From: Astragalus membranaceus
Lineage: Eukaryota > Streptophyta > Magnoliopsida > Fabales > Fabaceae
NCBI GenBank assembly: GCA_039519185.1
Contig: CM076849.1
Span: forward strand, 59,035,087-59,099,086
DNA: 64,000 bases
Direction: 5' to 3'
In this document: positions 10,736-21,442 of the stretch, piece after piece
Position numbering within the stretch: position 1 is the first letter of the stretch
Layout of the letters: each line of letters opens with the position of its first letter
Made by a program: the position numbers and the translations under genes
The notes under the pieces: model-generated
The model's input: the letters and a program-made list of their open reading frames with translations, nothing else
What the model was told of the DNA's origin: nothing
The model's database searches: none

Positions 10736-12276
10736 TTTTTTTTTTGTCAAGCTGAATTGATTTCAATGCAATCGGGCCAAGCCCAAACCACTACAGCCAA
10801 AGGCAAACTTGGCCCAAATGAAAGGGATTTACGGTTAAGTCACCACCCAACCCTAGTTACAGTTTATCCAAAAAACGGCAAAAGCCAGCGAGATATTCTT
10901 CAAGTTACTACCCTAATTCAGCAATCAATAAGTGAGCTCCATTGAATAATGCAACCACTCTCAACTCTCAACCTGGCTGACAATTAAAGCAATTTCCTCG
11001 ATCTTCACCAACAACAACACGCAGTGATGCGGGCGGGCGAGCAATCCAGTTCTAGGGAAAAATATCCATTAATGCCAATTGGGCGATTTCATGCGCCACT
11101 TTGTTGCCTTCTCGTCCAATCCAGGTGAACCCACACTTTCGCAATCTACCTTTTATGCTGATAATATCTGTGGTGATGATTTTTAGATCTAACCTTTCTA
11201 TATTTCCTCTGCAAGCACCAATCACCGGGAGACAGTCCGATTCAATGATCACATCGTCGAGATCTAGGTTCAGAGCCAAATTCACAGCAAGTCTGACAGT
11301 TAAAGCTTCAGCAATGATTGCAGAAGAGGCAAAGATACGCTCAAATGATCCAGTAGGCATATTCCCCTCTTTGTCTCTACAAATAACACTGATCACCCCT
11401 TTCCCATCCCGAATGTTGAATTGAGCATCTGTGTTAATTTTGATAGTAGATCTTCTTGGAGGGCGCCACTTTACAGCCAAAGGAGTCTTCATTATAGCAG
11501 TAGCAATAACAGTTTCCTTAGCATGACCTTTAAGGTATTCATTCCATTGAATCTTAGCCATAATCACCGTGCCCATAGGGTTAGGACTCTTCTCATTGAA
11601 GACATGCTCATTTCGAGCCTTCCAAATAGACCAACAAGCATAGGATATGAGGGAACCACTAATTAACAAATTCACCTCTAAGCAGCTCCTAAACCACCCT
11701 AATAACCAGCTATCAAAACTTGTTATGTCAGAGGGATTTGGAACTGGGTGAAGACCAAGACCAAACCAAAAAGGCTCAGTCCACTTGCAGAGAAGAAGGG
11801 TGTGTTCAATTGTTTCTGGGAATTGCTGACATATAGGGCACAGATCATTAGCAGCCACCCTCCTCTGTCTGATATTAAATTTCACTGGGAGGGCATTGTG
11901 GCATGCTTTCCAGAGGAAAAATTTGATCTTTTTTGGGATTAGCTCACCCCAAACTCTCTTCCAAATGTCATTGTCAATATCAGTTGAAGTGGAAGGCTTT
12001 GAATTTACAGATTCCTTTGACTCAGCCCAAATTTCATGATATCCCAATTTAACTTGATAAGACCCATCTCTAGAATTTGGCCAATAAAGAATATCCTCTG
12101 TTGCATTCCAACCAATAGGGGTCTGTAAGATATCAATATAGCTTGTTGAGGAGCAACACAGTTTGAGTTTCTGGCAGACCCGCCTTGCTTCACCAGGAAT
12201 CATGAGATCCCCAACCTTCTGAGCAGTAATACCTGCTGATAGAGACACACATTGGCCTGAGGGAATCATGATATCC
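10736..12276 (-). mobile_element. Truncated LINE 3' portion, - strand
   Basis: A zf-RVT/RNase H coding block (12276-11052) is followed on the - strand by about 300 bp of non-coding sequence. A run of ten A (T10 at 10736-10745 on the + strand) fits a poly(A) tail. The 5' side ends abruptly at 12276, where the Ogre-like array begins. Confidence 0.75.
11052..12276 (-). pseudogene. LINE zf-RVT + RNase H C-terminus, 5' truncated
   Basis: About 408 codons remain open to the TAA/TAG at 11052. Domain order: linker with DILQTPIGWNATEDILYW; zf-RVT with IWKRVWGELIPKKIKFFLWKACHNALP and CPICQQFPETIEHTLLLC; W-rich spacer (SIWKARNEHVFN); and a plant-type RNase H (RVT_3) with KINTDAQF, ISVICRDKEGN, EALTVRLAVNLAL, ESDCLPV and GNKVAHEIAQLA. 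The RNase H catalytic pattern D...E...D is visible (NTDAQF, AEALT, ESDC). The RT and endonuclease are absent. The frame is unusually intact for a truncated copy. Confidence 0.9.
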
Positions 12277-15200
12277 TCTTGCATCATTCGCATTGGCATT
12301 TTGTCTTACATTAAAAATAACAAAATTATTTAGAATAAGCCACACTCTTCGAGTGGTCATTTTCCACGCATTTGCATCATACTTGCATATCATAATTTGT
12401 TCATTCATTCATTGCATAAAATAAAAGTTGTGATGAGAAGCGGGACGTTCTTGCGAAACAATCATCCTTTTTGAAAAAGTTTATCCTTACTTGGTTGCAA
12501 ACTCAAGGTGTTCCAAGGCACTCAGTTTTTCGAATCAATAGCTCATTTGCATTTCTTTCAAAAGCACTGCATCCCATCCATTCTATGACAAAAGACTGAA
12601 ATAGTATATCAAAGAAAAAACAAATTTTTAACTGATGTTAACTCTCTGTGAAGCATTCTTCTAATGAGCGTGCATGCTATGAGTACATTCTCTTGCTTGG
12701 GTCCGTTGGTTTTCCTCCCTTACCACAGTTTCCCGTCCAAGTCTAGTCCCGCCCCGTCCACCCATAAAGTGCATATTCTCCCCATCAGTGCGTATTTGAC
12801 TTTTGGTTCAAGTCCTCCATGCTGGGGCAAGTCTGTGATCATTAATTCCCCTTGATTAATATCATATTCCTTCAGTGCAAGTCTCTCAAAAATAATAATA
12901 ATAATATAATAAACAAGAAAACAAGCTCGCTAGGTTGAAAACCCGCAAAGGGCGGCCTAGGCAAAAAAGAGCGCCCGGTGGACTGAAAACTCGCAAAGAG
13001 CGGTCCAGGCAAAAATTAGGGCACAAAAAGAAAAAAAAAGAGCAAACACATGAAGATAGATAAATTATGGTTCTAAAGTTAAGTCTTATAGAAATAAGCA
13101 ATCGGGATTTGAAATGAAGTTTGGCCATCTCCTCAAAAACCCCAAAATCCCAGAAAGTCCCTTTCCTACCCACCTTGAGCCAAGAAAAACCAAAATCCAA
13201 AAATCACCCTAGACAAGGATCACCCCAAATAAAAAAAACAGTGCATCACTTTTTATTAGCTCACCCGAGTCGAAGAAGGAAAAGAATCATAAAGAAAAAA
13301 AAAGAAAAAAAAAAGGGATTCAAAAATGAAAATCCCAAAATAAAAGAAAATACAAAAGAAATGTAAGTGGTGAGCTGGTACATGTTACCACAAAATACAA
13401 GAGATCCTTGTCTAAATAAACCTTCAAACACTTCATCATCCCAACACCTGATTCCATAAACCTTCAAACACTTCCTTTGGCCTCAACATCAAACCCCTTA
13501 GTCATTCTACCATGAGACACGAATTTGCTTTAACAGAGCCCAAACAAGCCCAAATAACCATCTTCCTCATAGACCATTAACCGTCAATCAACGCCGAACA
13601 AAACTCATCCTCCCATTAGCCTCAAACACTTCACCAAGCCTAACCCTCCTTCCTCCACAAAACACCACAATCCCGAAAAGTCCATTCCGATCAATGACCG
13701 GTTGCTTTTGTTCACTCAAATTCTAATCTTAGGACGAACAAGTTTATCTATGTACAATATGTTTGCTCAAAAGAAAAACAAACGATCAGAAAAAAGAAAG
13801 ATGATCAAGAAAGAATAAACCCTCAGAAAAAAGAGAACTGGGGAAACAAAAACGAACAGTCAGAAAAAAGAAAGCTGACAAAATAAAAAAGAGGGACTTG
13901 CACTCCAAAACACATTCAAGATGCATTAAAACAAGGTTTAGTGATCACCAGGTAAAGATTCTTTCGCACCAAAAGTCAAGACATCAGTAGAGAACCAAAG
14001 CTTTGCACTGAGAATACCACTCAGACCCAAAAGTTGGGGCATTCTCTTCACCACCCACACACCCTAGTCTTGGGAAAGTCTGTTCAATGCCCATCCCATG
14101 TCATTCCAGTTGTCAATGTCATTCCAAAGTGGGGCAAGTGCATTCCCATTCCTTCACCTCATTCATTCCCATAAAAACCTCACCGGGACAATCTCTCAAC
14201 TCACTATCCTAAACAAGGCCTTGTCATTCTAATTGGGGCAGCTTTGTCCCTGTTATGACTGGGGCAACATCAAACTTTATGGGTTGAGACAAAATCTCTT
14301 TTGATCCACCTTCCCTTTCAAAAGCCGAAGCGTTCCCAATTCATCATCTTCTACACCCCTAGTTGTTGTCACCACCTGACAGGGGCAAACCACTCACTCA
14401 TCAAAGACCTGAATTGGGGCAATCTTGTATCTCTTGATCCCTCATAAGCTTCGGCAATAACCATGTCTGTCATTCCTTCACTTGCCATAAATTTCCATGC
14501 CCTAAACCAATTCCAAGTTAACTGACTCATTCACTCACATTTGCACTCCTATGCATGCTTACTAGATAATGCTTCAAAGGAGAGAACACAAGTTGTTTAC
14601 GTGATATCTAAAATTCAGTCATCATGGAAAGAAAGAGAAAACAAGTGAGGTCGTTTGTAAATAAAAACCTTGAGAACACCAGAGTTTGAATCAAATTCAA
14701 TTTTTCAACAGAATGGTCAATAATCATCTCAAGTCCTTGCATTCAAAGTCTCGCATCTCATCATCACAAAAATGTTTACCTCATGCATATAGGCATTATA
14801 GCATATGCATCAAAGCATTACATTTGCATCTTCACACTTTGTGCATTTTTCACATAGCAAAAAAAAAAATTTCCACGTCAGTTGCACAGAAAAAACAAAG
14901 AAAGCAAAAAGAAAATAAAGAAAAGACAAAAGCATTCCATGTCATTCATCATTTCATAAAGCATTCCTTTGTCATCAAACATTAAAGCAGTACATATGCA
15001 TCATATTAACGTTAGCATTTCCATAAAAGAAAAAGAACAAGAGTCATTGCATCAAACATCAGAGCATTGCATCATATTAATGTTTGCATTTCATAGAAGA
15101 AGCAAAAAGAAACGAACAGAAGTTAGAGCAGGAGCATTTCATTCATCAAAGCATCAATCACCGCATACATTTGCATTCAAACATCAAAGCAATACGGTTG

Positions 15201-16189
15201 CATCACATCAATACTTGCATCTCATAGAAGAAAAGAAAGCTAAAGCGTCCCATGTCGTTCATCATTTCATTCATCAGCAATATTCACACTTCATAGAAAA
15301 AAGGCAGAGAAGAAAAATTTTCCATTACATGTCATCTGTCATTCCATTAAAATACATGAGCATTCATCAAAACTTTGCATACCCATGATTCTTAAAAGAG
15401 CAAAAAGAGAAGCCAAAAGAGAGAAAAGAGAAGAGCCAAGAGAGCAACAAAAAGAAAAGAAAAGAAAGAAAAAGAAAAAAAAGAGAAGCTAGAGAAAGAG
15501 AAAAAGGCATATAAGAACAGGAGAAAATCATGCATTCATCAGACATAAGCAAAAGAAAAAGAAAATCATGCATTGCGTACAGACAAGAGAAGAAAAGGAA
15601 AATCATCGCATTCATCAAGCATATAGGAACAGTAGAGGATCATGCATTCATCCAACATAGACAAAGGAAATAAGAAACTCATCATTCATCATAAGAAAAA
15701 AGAAAACAGCAATCATGGCATTTGCATTGCATGCATTTGTTCATTTTGAGCTACAGGTACAAAGAGAGGATGAGCACTTCGGTGTTAGCCCTCGCCCCCA
15801 GATTCCAGAAAATGTTCCCCCAAGTTGGGAGTTCAGAAGGAAAAGAAAAGAGAGAAATAGAAAAGAAAGAGAGAAAAGAAAAGAGAGCGCTCAAGCGCAC
15901 ATTGCGGATTGGAGCACAGAGATCATCGCTCCCTTCTGCCCAGGTCTCACGTCGCGTACGAGCAACGCGATGGACCGCAGCCCCATGTGAGGCTCAACGG
16001 AATAGTTGTATCAGCCTAAGATACAGTGGACGCCGTGCATTGATCAGTATATCAGTTCCGGAGCTGATGACGATCCCCCCGGTCGCTCGAAAAGGCCAAC
16101 AGGAAGCGTGCTCCTCAAAGCCACGTGCGAACTCGGATTCACCAAGAGCCCGTTTAAGGATTACAGGTTTTAGGCAGCCTGGGCAATTT
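12277..16189 (+). mobile_element. Ogre-like 3' internal region, first copy (non-coding)
   Basis: This stretch is low in coding potential and rich in gcatttcattcatca-type and purine-rich (agaaaagaaag) low complexity. A dispersed GGGGCA motif recurs (near 12820, 14036, 14131, 14236, 14261, 14391, 14414). A long polypurine run lies at 15837-15888, followed by an unrecognised G+C-rich stretch (about 15890-16189). No ORF here resembles a protein family. Confidence 0.75.
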
Positions 16190-16306
16190 ACCGCTTTCTG
16201 CACGCCAAGTACCAATTTACCGCTTTCTGCACGCCAAGTGCCCATTTACCGCTTTTCTGCACGCCAAGTGCCCGTTTACCGCTTTCTGCACGCCAAGAGC
16301 CCGTTT
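16190..16306. repeat. 29-30 bp minisatellite, first copy
   Basis: About four units of the type atttaccgctttctgcacg plus ccaagtgccc stand head to tail, with small variants. They lie between the G+C-rich stretch and the antisense LINE scrap. The second copy is at 25367-25483. Confidence 0.85.
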
Positions 16307-16494
16307 GTCATTACGCCGCTTCCAAATTGCCCACATAATCTGTTCAGCCAAGCTGTCAAATAAATTAAAAAAACAATCAACAAAAGTATTAAATCTAGCA
16401 TAGTAATCATTGACAGCAGTCAACATGCTACTCCTTTCCCACATTGGTTGCGCCTCACTACACTTAAAAAACAAATGCAAATCATCTTCCTCTC
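16307..16494 (-). pseudogene. Antisense LINE scrap abutting the LTR, first copy
   Basis: On the - strand this reads REEDDLHLFFKCSEAQPMW and later AEQIMWAIWKRRND, the end of a LINE zf-RVT domain and its W-rich linker. It runs straight into the LTR start at 16495 with no polypurine tract between. An identical fragment precedes the second LTR (25484-25671), so it was present before the unit was duplicated. Confidence 0.75.
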
Positions 16495-17421
16495 TGTTAT
16501 ACCCCAATTTTGTCCGTCTTCCTTTTCTAGTTTTAGTCGTTTATTTTACTTAAATCGTGTTTTGAAGTCGCGTGGTTACGAGAATTATCAGTACGGCGTC
16601 TCAGTTACTAACCCTGGCCAATTTCAATTACCCTGTTCAACTAAATCGAAATACCGTTGTTTTAAATTAGGCATGCACGCGAATGATCGATCTTTTCGTG
16701 CGTTCTTCAATTTAATCTTCGTATTTGGATTTAAGTCGAACCTAATTGGGACTAACAAAGTCATTTTTCTCGCGATTGGGCTTGTCGTTTCAATTTGGGC
16801 TTAAGAACGCGATTCTGAGATAATTTTAGCGTTTAGTGGTCAACGGGCTTATTTATTCTATTTGGGCCTCGTTCTCACGCACTTGTCTAGTCGGGTCCGA
16901 TATCACTTTTGTATTTGGCCCAATTTCTTTTATTATTTTTACTTTGCCTATTTATTTATCTTGAGTAGTATATATAGTCTAAAAATGTCAAAAAAATTTC
17001 TATTTATTTTTATTTACAATTTAATAGTGTTTAGGAGTCCAAATGTCCAAAAAATACAAAAAAAATCACATCAAAAAAGGCCCAAATGGCCAGATCCGAA
17101 AATGCAAGTAATAATAGGCAGCAGCAGCAGATTTAGAGTTTTCCAGCAGCTGCTCCCCAAGCTGCTGATGGGCTTGGATCCAAACCTGAAAAATATTCAA
17201 AGCCCAGTCAAAATACAATTAATGCCTAAACCTAGAAAGGTAGTATAAATTAGCAGTCAACAGTGGTAGCAAAGGGGGGGGAAATTGAGAAGAATCAGAG
17301 CAAGAGATTAGTGTTTCACGCCGAAACCCTAATCGCAAAAAAGCCAAAAATTCAGAAACAGAAGCAACAGAGCCGCAGTAGCAGTGGTTTTGTTTTCAGC
17401 CGGCAAAAAGGAAATTTTCAG

Positions 17422-17956
17422 AAGCTGGAGTTTAGATGTCTTAAAAAAGGTATGGGACTTATCTGATCAGGACAATGATAGCATGCTTTCTTTGAAGGAG
17501 TTTTGCTTTGCTCTATATTTGATGGAGCGGTACAGGGAAGGTCGTCCTCTTCCACAGTCTCTTCCAAGTAATGTTATGTTTGACGAAACATTGCTTTCTA
17601 TGACGGGGCATCAAAAACTCACTTATGGAAATGCAGCCTTGGGTGTAGGCCCAGGTTTTCAGCAGCAACAAGGGATGCCTGGTGCTCGGCCAGTGGCACC
17701 AGGAGCTGGTTTGAGGCCACCAGTTCAACGAACACCTGCCCGAGCCGATGGCACCATGCTGCCTGATCAGAAAAAGTCCGGAACACCTGTGCTGCAGGAT
17801 TCTTTTTTTAATGACACAGATAATAGTGAACAAAGTATATTAAACTCAAAACCTCAAGAGGCAGCAACTGCAGGGAAAAAGGCTGAAGAAACACAAAATG
17901 TATATTTGGATTCAAAAGAGAAGATTGCGTTTTACCGCGATAAAATGCAGGAACTG
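17422..17956 (+). pseudogene. Captured exon of an EH-domain endocytosis gene (AtEH1/Pan1-like), first copy
   Basis: A 535-bp open exon is flanked by an acceptor-like attttcag and a donor-like gtgagt. Its product begins with the end of an EH domain (DVLKKVWDLSDQDNDSMLS, FCFALYLMERYREGRPLP), where the D-x-D-x-D-S loop is the EF-hand calcium site. It continues through a proline/glutamine-rich linker (GARPVAPGAGLRPP, SGTPVLQDSF) into the start of a coiled coil (KIAFYRDKMQEL). The match is to plant EH/Pan1 proteins of the TPLATE endocytic complex. The frame is also open upstream to 17384 inside the LTR. No other exon of the gene is present, so this is a captured fragment; whether it is spliced into element transcripts is unknown. 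Confidence 0.85.
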
Positions 17957-18872
17957 GTGAGTAATTCATATCTTGTTTTCCTTTTTAGTTTGATCTTGCA
18001 CAGATGTTGCATGCTTAAGATTTAATGTGGTTTGAGGTGAAATATTTGTAGGCTATGCTGGTGATAGCTTGCTTGTAAGTAAATCTTCTGTCGCATTAAT
18101 CGAGTCCAGTTAATTTAAAAATAATTTTATTAATGACCTTTGAGCTACTGCTATATGGAATAATTAGCACATGTTGGCTTTTGCTTTATTTTTTACACAA
18201 AATAAATGTTGAACGAAATAGCTCTCTTGAGTATTCAGTTACAAGCACGTAGATGGATATTCAAATCATCCTATTGAGACTTAATGGTAGGGGTTGTGGT
18301 TCTAGTTAGACTTCGGTTTGAAGCCTGGGAGTGTGGACTTCTGTTCTGGTTAGGAAGACTAATTTTTTTGCAAATTCTTTCTCTCCTTAAGAAACTAAGT
18401 GGAATCATGCAGGCAGTGAAAAAATGAGGGTGGGGGTCGAATGTGGGTGCAGCGCCGTAGAGAGGAGATGAGCTTAGGGTGAGGGAGAGAGGCGGATACG
18501 TGAGAGAGAGAGAGAGGAAAATTTTTTTAGGGTTGAGCAATTTGGGGGTGGGGAGTGCGGCGCGCTGAGGGGGAGAGGATTTGGGAATTAGGTTTAGTTT
18601 TTTAGGTTTGGCTTTATATAGTTAGGGTTTTTATTTATTTATTTATTTTTTTTAATATCAGATTAACATTTGCACCCCTCCAATTCACGCGTACACCCCT
18701 CCCTCACTTAAGCCCAGTTTCGCATACTGGGCCCTCCAATGCGAACTGGGCCTCCTTTTTACACCTGTTATTAATTATACAACCCCTTGCGACTAATAAT
18801 ACCCTATTTTACCATTTCATTTCTTGTTTTTTAATTCAATTTAATTCTCTTCAAGACAAAATAGTTTCTCAT

Positions 18873-19253
18873 AAATCAAAAACTTTGTTAATAGTCTTGT
18901 GAAGCCTTTGCTTGCATGATTATTAACAATGAGGTACTAGTGATGATCACTTGGAGCATTTGCTCAATTGATCATCATGAATGCCTGAATTTTCCTAAAG
19001 AGTTTCACTAAATCAAAAACTTTGTTAATAGTCTTGTGAAGCCTCTGCTTGCATGATTATTAACAATGAGGTACTAGTGGTGATCACTTGGAGTCTTTGC
19101 TCGATTGATCATCATGAATGCCTAATTTTCCTAAAGATTCTCACTAAATCAAAAACTTTGTTAGTAGTCTTGCGAAGCCTTTGCTTGCATGATTATTAAC
19201 AATGGAGTGCTAACGGTGGTCACTTGGAGCCTTTGCTCAACTGATCATCATGA
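18873..19253 (+). repeat. Three tandem 137-bp repeats in LTR, first copy
   Basis: Units start at 18873, 19010 and 19146 with aaatcaaaaactttgtta. Each contains an inverted pair (gatgatcac / tgatcatc). The third unit is slightly shorter and more diverged. Confidence 0.9.
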
Positions 19254-19741
19254 AAGCTCAATTTTCACAATTAAACAAGATAAAAAAAACAAAAAAACCG
19301 TTTTCCAAACAGAAGAACTACGTAGCTTTGAATTCTCCATCGCACCGGGAGATACGTAGGAGCGGGCCATGTCCCGTCAAGCACTTCTTTCTAAAAACCC
19401 TTTTTGTTCCTTTCTCTCCAAAAATAAAAAAATTTTATTAAGTTCTTTAATTCATTTTCAATAAGAAATAAAGAGGCAAATTAGATATTTTCCAAATCAA
19501 CACTTAAAACCACACATTTAACTAAAGGTTCCCTCTCAGTAGAGAGGACGTGTGGGGTGCTAACACCTTCCCTGCGCGTAACCGACCCCCGAACCCTATT
19601 CTCTAGTTTCGCAAGACCAATCGCTTTCCAAAAAAGGTTTTCCTAATATTTTCCTTAATAAATATTGGTGGCGGCTTCATTGTCTTAAGAAAAGTTGTGA
19701 ACGAGGAAGGTTCTCCCTCGGGGACTTTTTCGGGCGCAACA

Positions 19742-19764
19742 GCTGGCGACTTCACTGGGGACCC
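19742..19764 (+). other. Primer binding site, first copy
   Basis: gctggcgacttcactgggga plus ccc follows the LTR end directly. It matches the Ogre-type primer site, complementary to a tRNA 3' end (tRNA-Arg in described Ogre elements, from memory). Confidence 0.75.
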
Positions 19765-21442
19765 TAAAAAACATTTTTTCAAAAGTGGGTCAAGCCTAAT
19801 TAATTAAATGTGTGGTTTATATGATTGATTTGAATATCTTGCTTCTTCTTCCTTTTTCATAAGCATGTTACATCCATGTGCATTCTTCTTCTATGTTTGT
19901 TTTTGCAATAGATAATTACTTTTTTGCTTAGTTCTCTCATGCATTTCTTCCCCTTTCTTATCATGTCCCCTTCTTCTCTGCTCCCTTTCCTATGGTAAGC
20001 ACATGCATACTTCCCCTTTCTTATCATGTCCCCTTCTTCTTTGCTCCCTTTCTTGAGGTAAGTAGTGCATTGTTATTGGCACCCTAGATTAGTTTATATT
20101 GGATCGATATTGAACCCTAGGATAAACAACATGCTATTTTTCTGGACTTCTCTGGATTTTCATTTGCAGGTGGGGAAGGGTAGTTATTCCTAGGTGTTGT
20201 GCCCTCGACACACACTTCACATCCTATACTTGTGAGCATTGAGTGGGGCCTAAAACCCAAGGTCTGAACAAAAACCTAGGAGAGTGGGAACGATTAGTGA
20301 CTGCCATTCGTGGACCTTTGTCTGTATGGCTCTCATGAAAGTTCCGCCCAAGAGTGCGCTTTGTCATGATGCCTCACACTCGGTAGCTTTCTACGATTGT
20401 GGGTGCCATCATGAGAGAGACTTTAGCTCTTGGTTGCCATTGTAAGGAAGTGATTAGAACCTACATGGGAGGATTACCCCTTTCGTCGACTTTAGACCCT
20501 AGGATTCCCACCCTTTGTAGGACACGGGGGCACGCCTTTGTTTGTTGCATTAGTTTAGGCATTCCTTTTTCTTAAACTCTATTTCAAAATCGTAGAAAAT
20601 AATATCCTTATTTTCTTACCCTCTTTTTATGTAAATGACACATCATTTCGCATCCACATCATTTCGCATCCACATCATTTCGCATTCACATCGTTTCGCA
20701 CCATTGCATTTGCATCTAACAAAAGTTTGAAAAAAAAAAACATTCATCTTGCATTCCCTTTCATTACATAAAGATAAAACAAAAAATAATTATCATCTGC
20801 ATAGCATAAGCATTTCATTTATAATCATGCAAAAAATCCTCGTCGAGTTCACCCAAGACGAGGCGTTCATGCATAAGCATTATTTCAAAAAAAGAGACAC
20901 AGTAGAACTACGTAAGCTTTGATTCCTCATTACAATGGGGATACGTAGGAGCGGGTCATACCCCGTCAGGCACATTTTTCTAAAACCCTTTTTTCAATAA
21001 ATCATTTGCATCTCCAAATAATTTTCAAAATCATGTTCCAAAACTAAAAAACAAAGAAAGAAAATCATTGTGAGTATCATGCATTTCATTGCACAAAAAA
21101 AAATGAAAACAAGAAAGCATCTCATTCATAATCATGAATAAAAATCATCAACAAATTTATTCAAAATGTAGAATTCATGCACCATTTCATTAACCTCATC
21201 ACTTTGGTTCAAATACATCATTCCTCCATACATGCATCTTTCAAAAAGGAAGGGGCATTGGCATTTCATACTTTGCCTTGCCTCTAAAAAAAAATCATTT
21301 AGAGAAAAGCATCATTCCTGCATCTTTCATCATTCAAAAGAAAAAGGGGGCATTGGTATTTCGTACCTTGTCTCGCCTCTAAAAAATAAAAAAAATAAAA
21401 AAAATCAAAGTCAAAAATCATTTTGAAAAAAAGGGGCATCAT
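19765..21442 (+). mobile_element. Ogre-like 5' internal region, first copy (non-coding leader)
   Basis: There is no long ORF. A block at about 20190-20540 is clearly related to a block of the other Ogre-like element (36800-37150 on the - strand), which marks it as a conserved leader. Tandem catttcgcatccacat units lie at 20641-20700. Positions 21047-21442 are not duplicated to the right because the second copy breaks off at 30223. Confidence 0.7.

Larger units (their letters stand above)
16495..19741 (+). mobile_element. Ogre-like LTR, first copy (3247 bp)
   Basis: It starts TGTTATACCCC and ends ggcgcaaca, directly before the PBS. Its start aligns by eye with the TGTCATACCCTAATTTTGTCC start of the - strand element at 39880, which supports the boundary independently. 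A TATA-like agtatatatagtc lies near 16967-16979. The LTR contains a captured host exon (17422-17956), a G/GA-rich segment (about 18410-18560) and three 137-bp tandem repeats (18873-19253). Confidence 0.85.

Noticed and set aside
15722..16363. 213-codon ORF in the Ogre-like 3' internal region (also 24893-25540)
   Set aside because: It spans a purine tract, the G+C-rich insert and the minisatellite; composition follows the repeats and the antisense LINE reading explains the last part.
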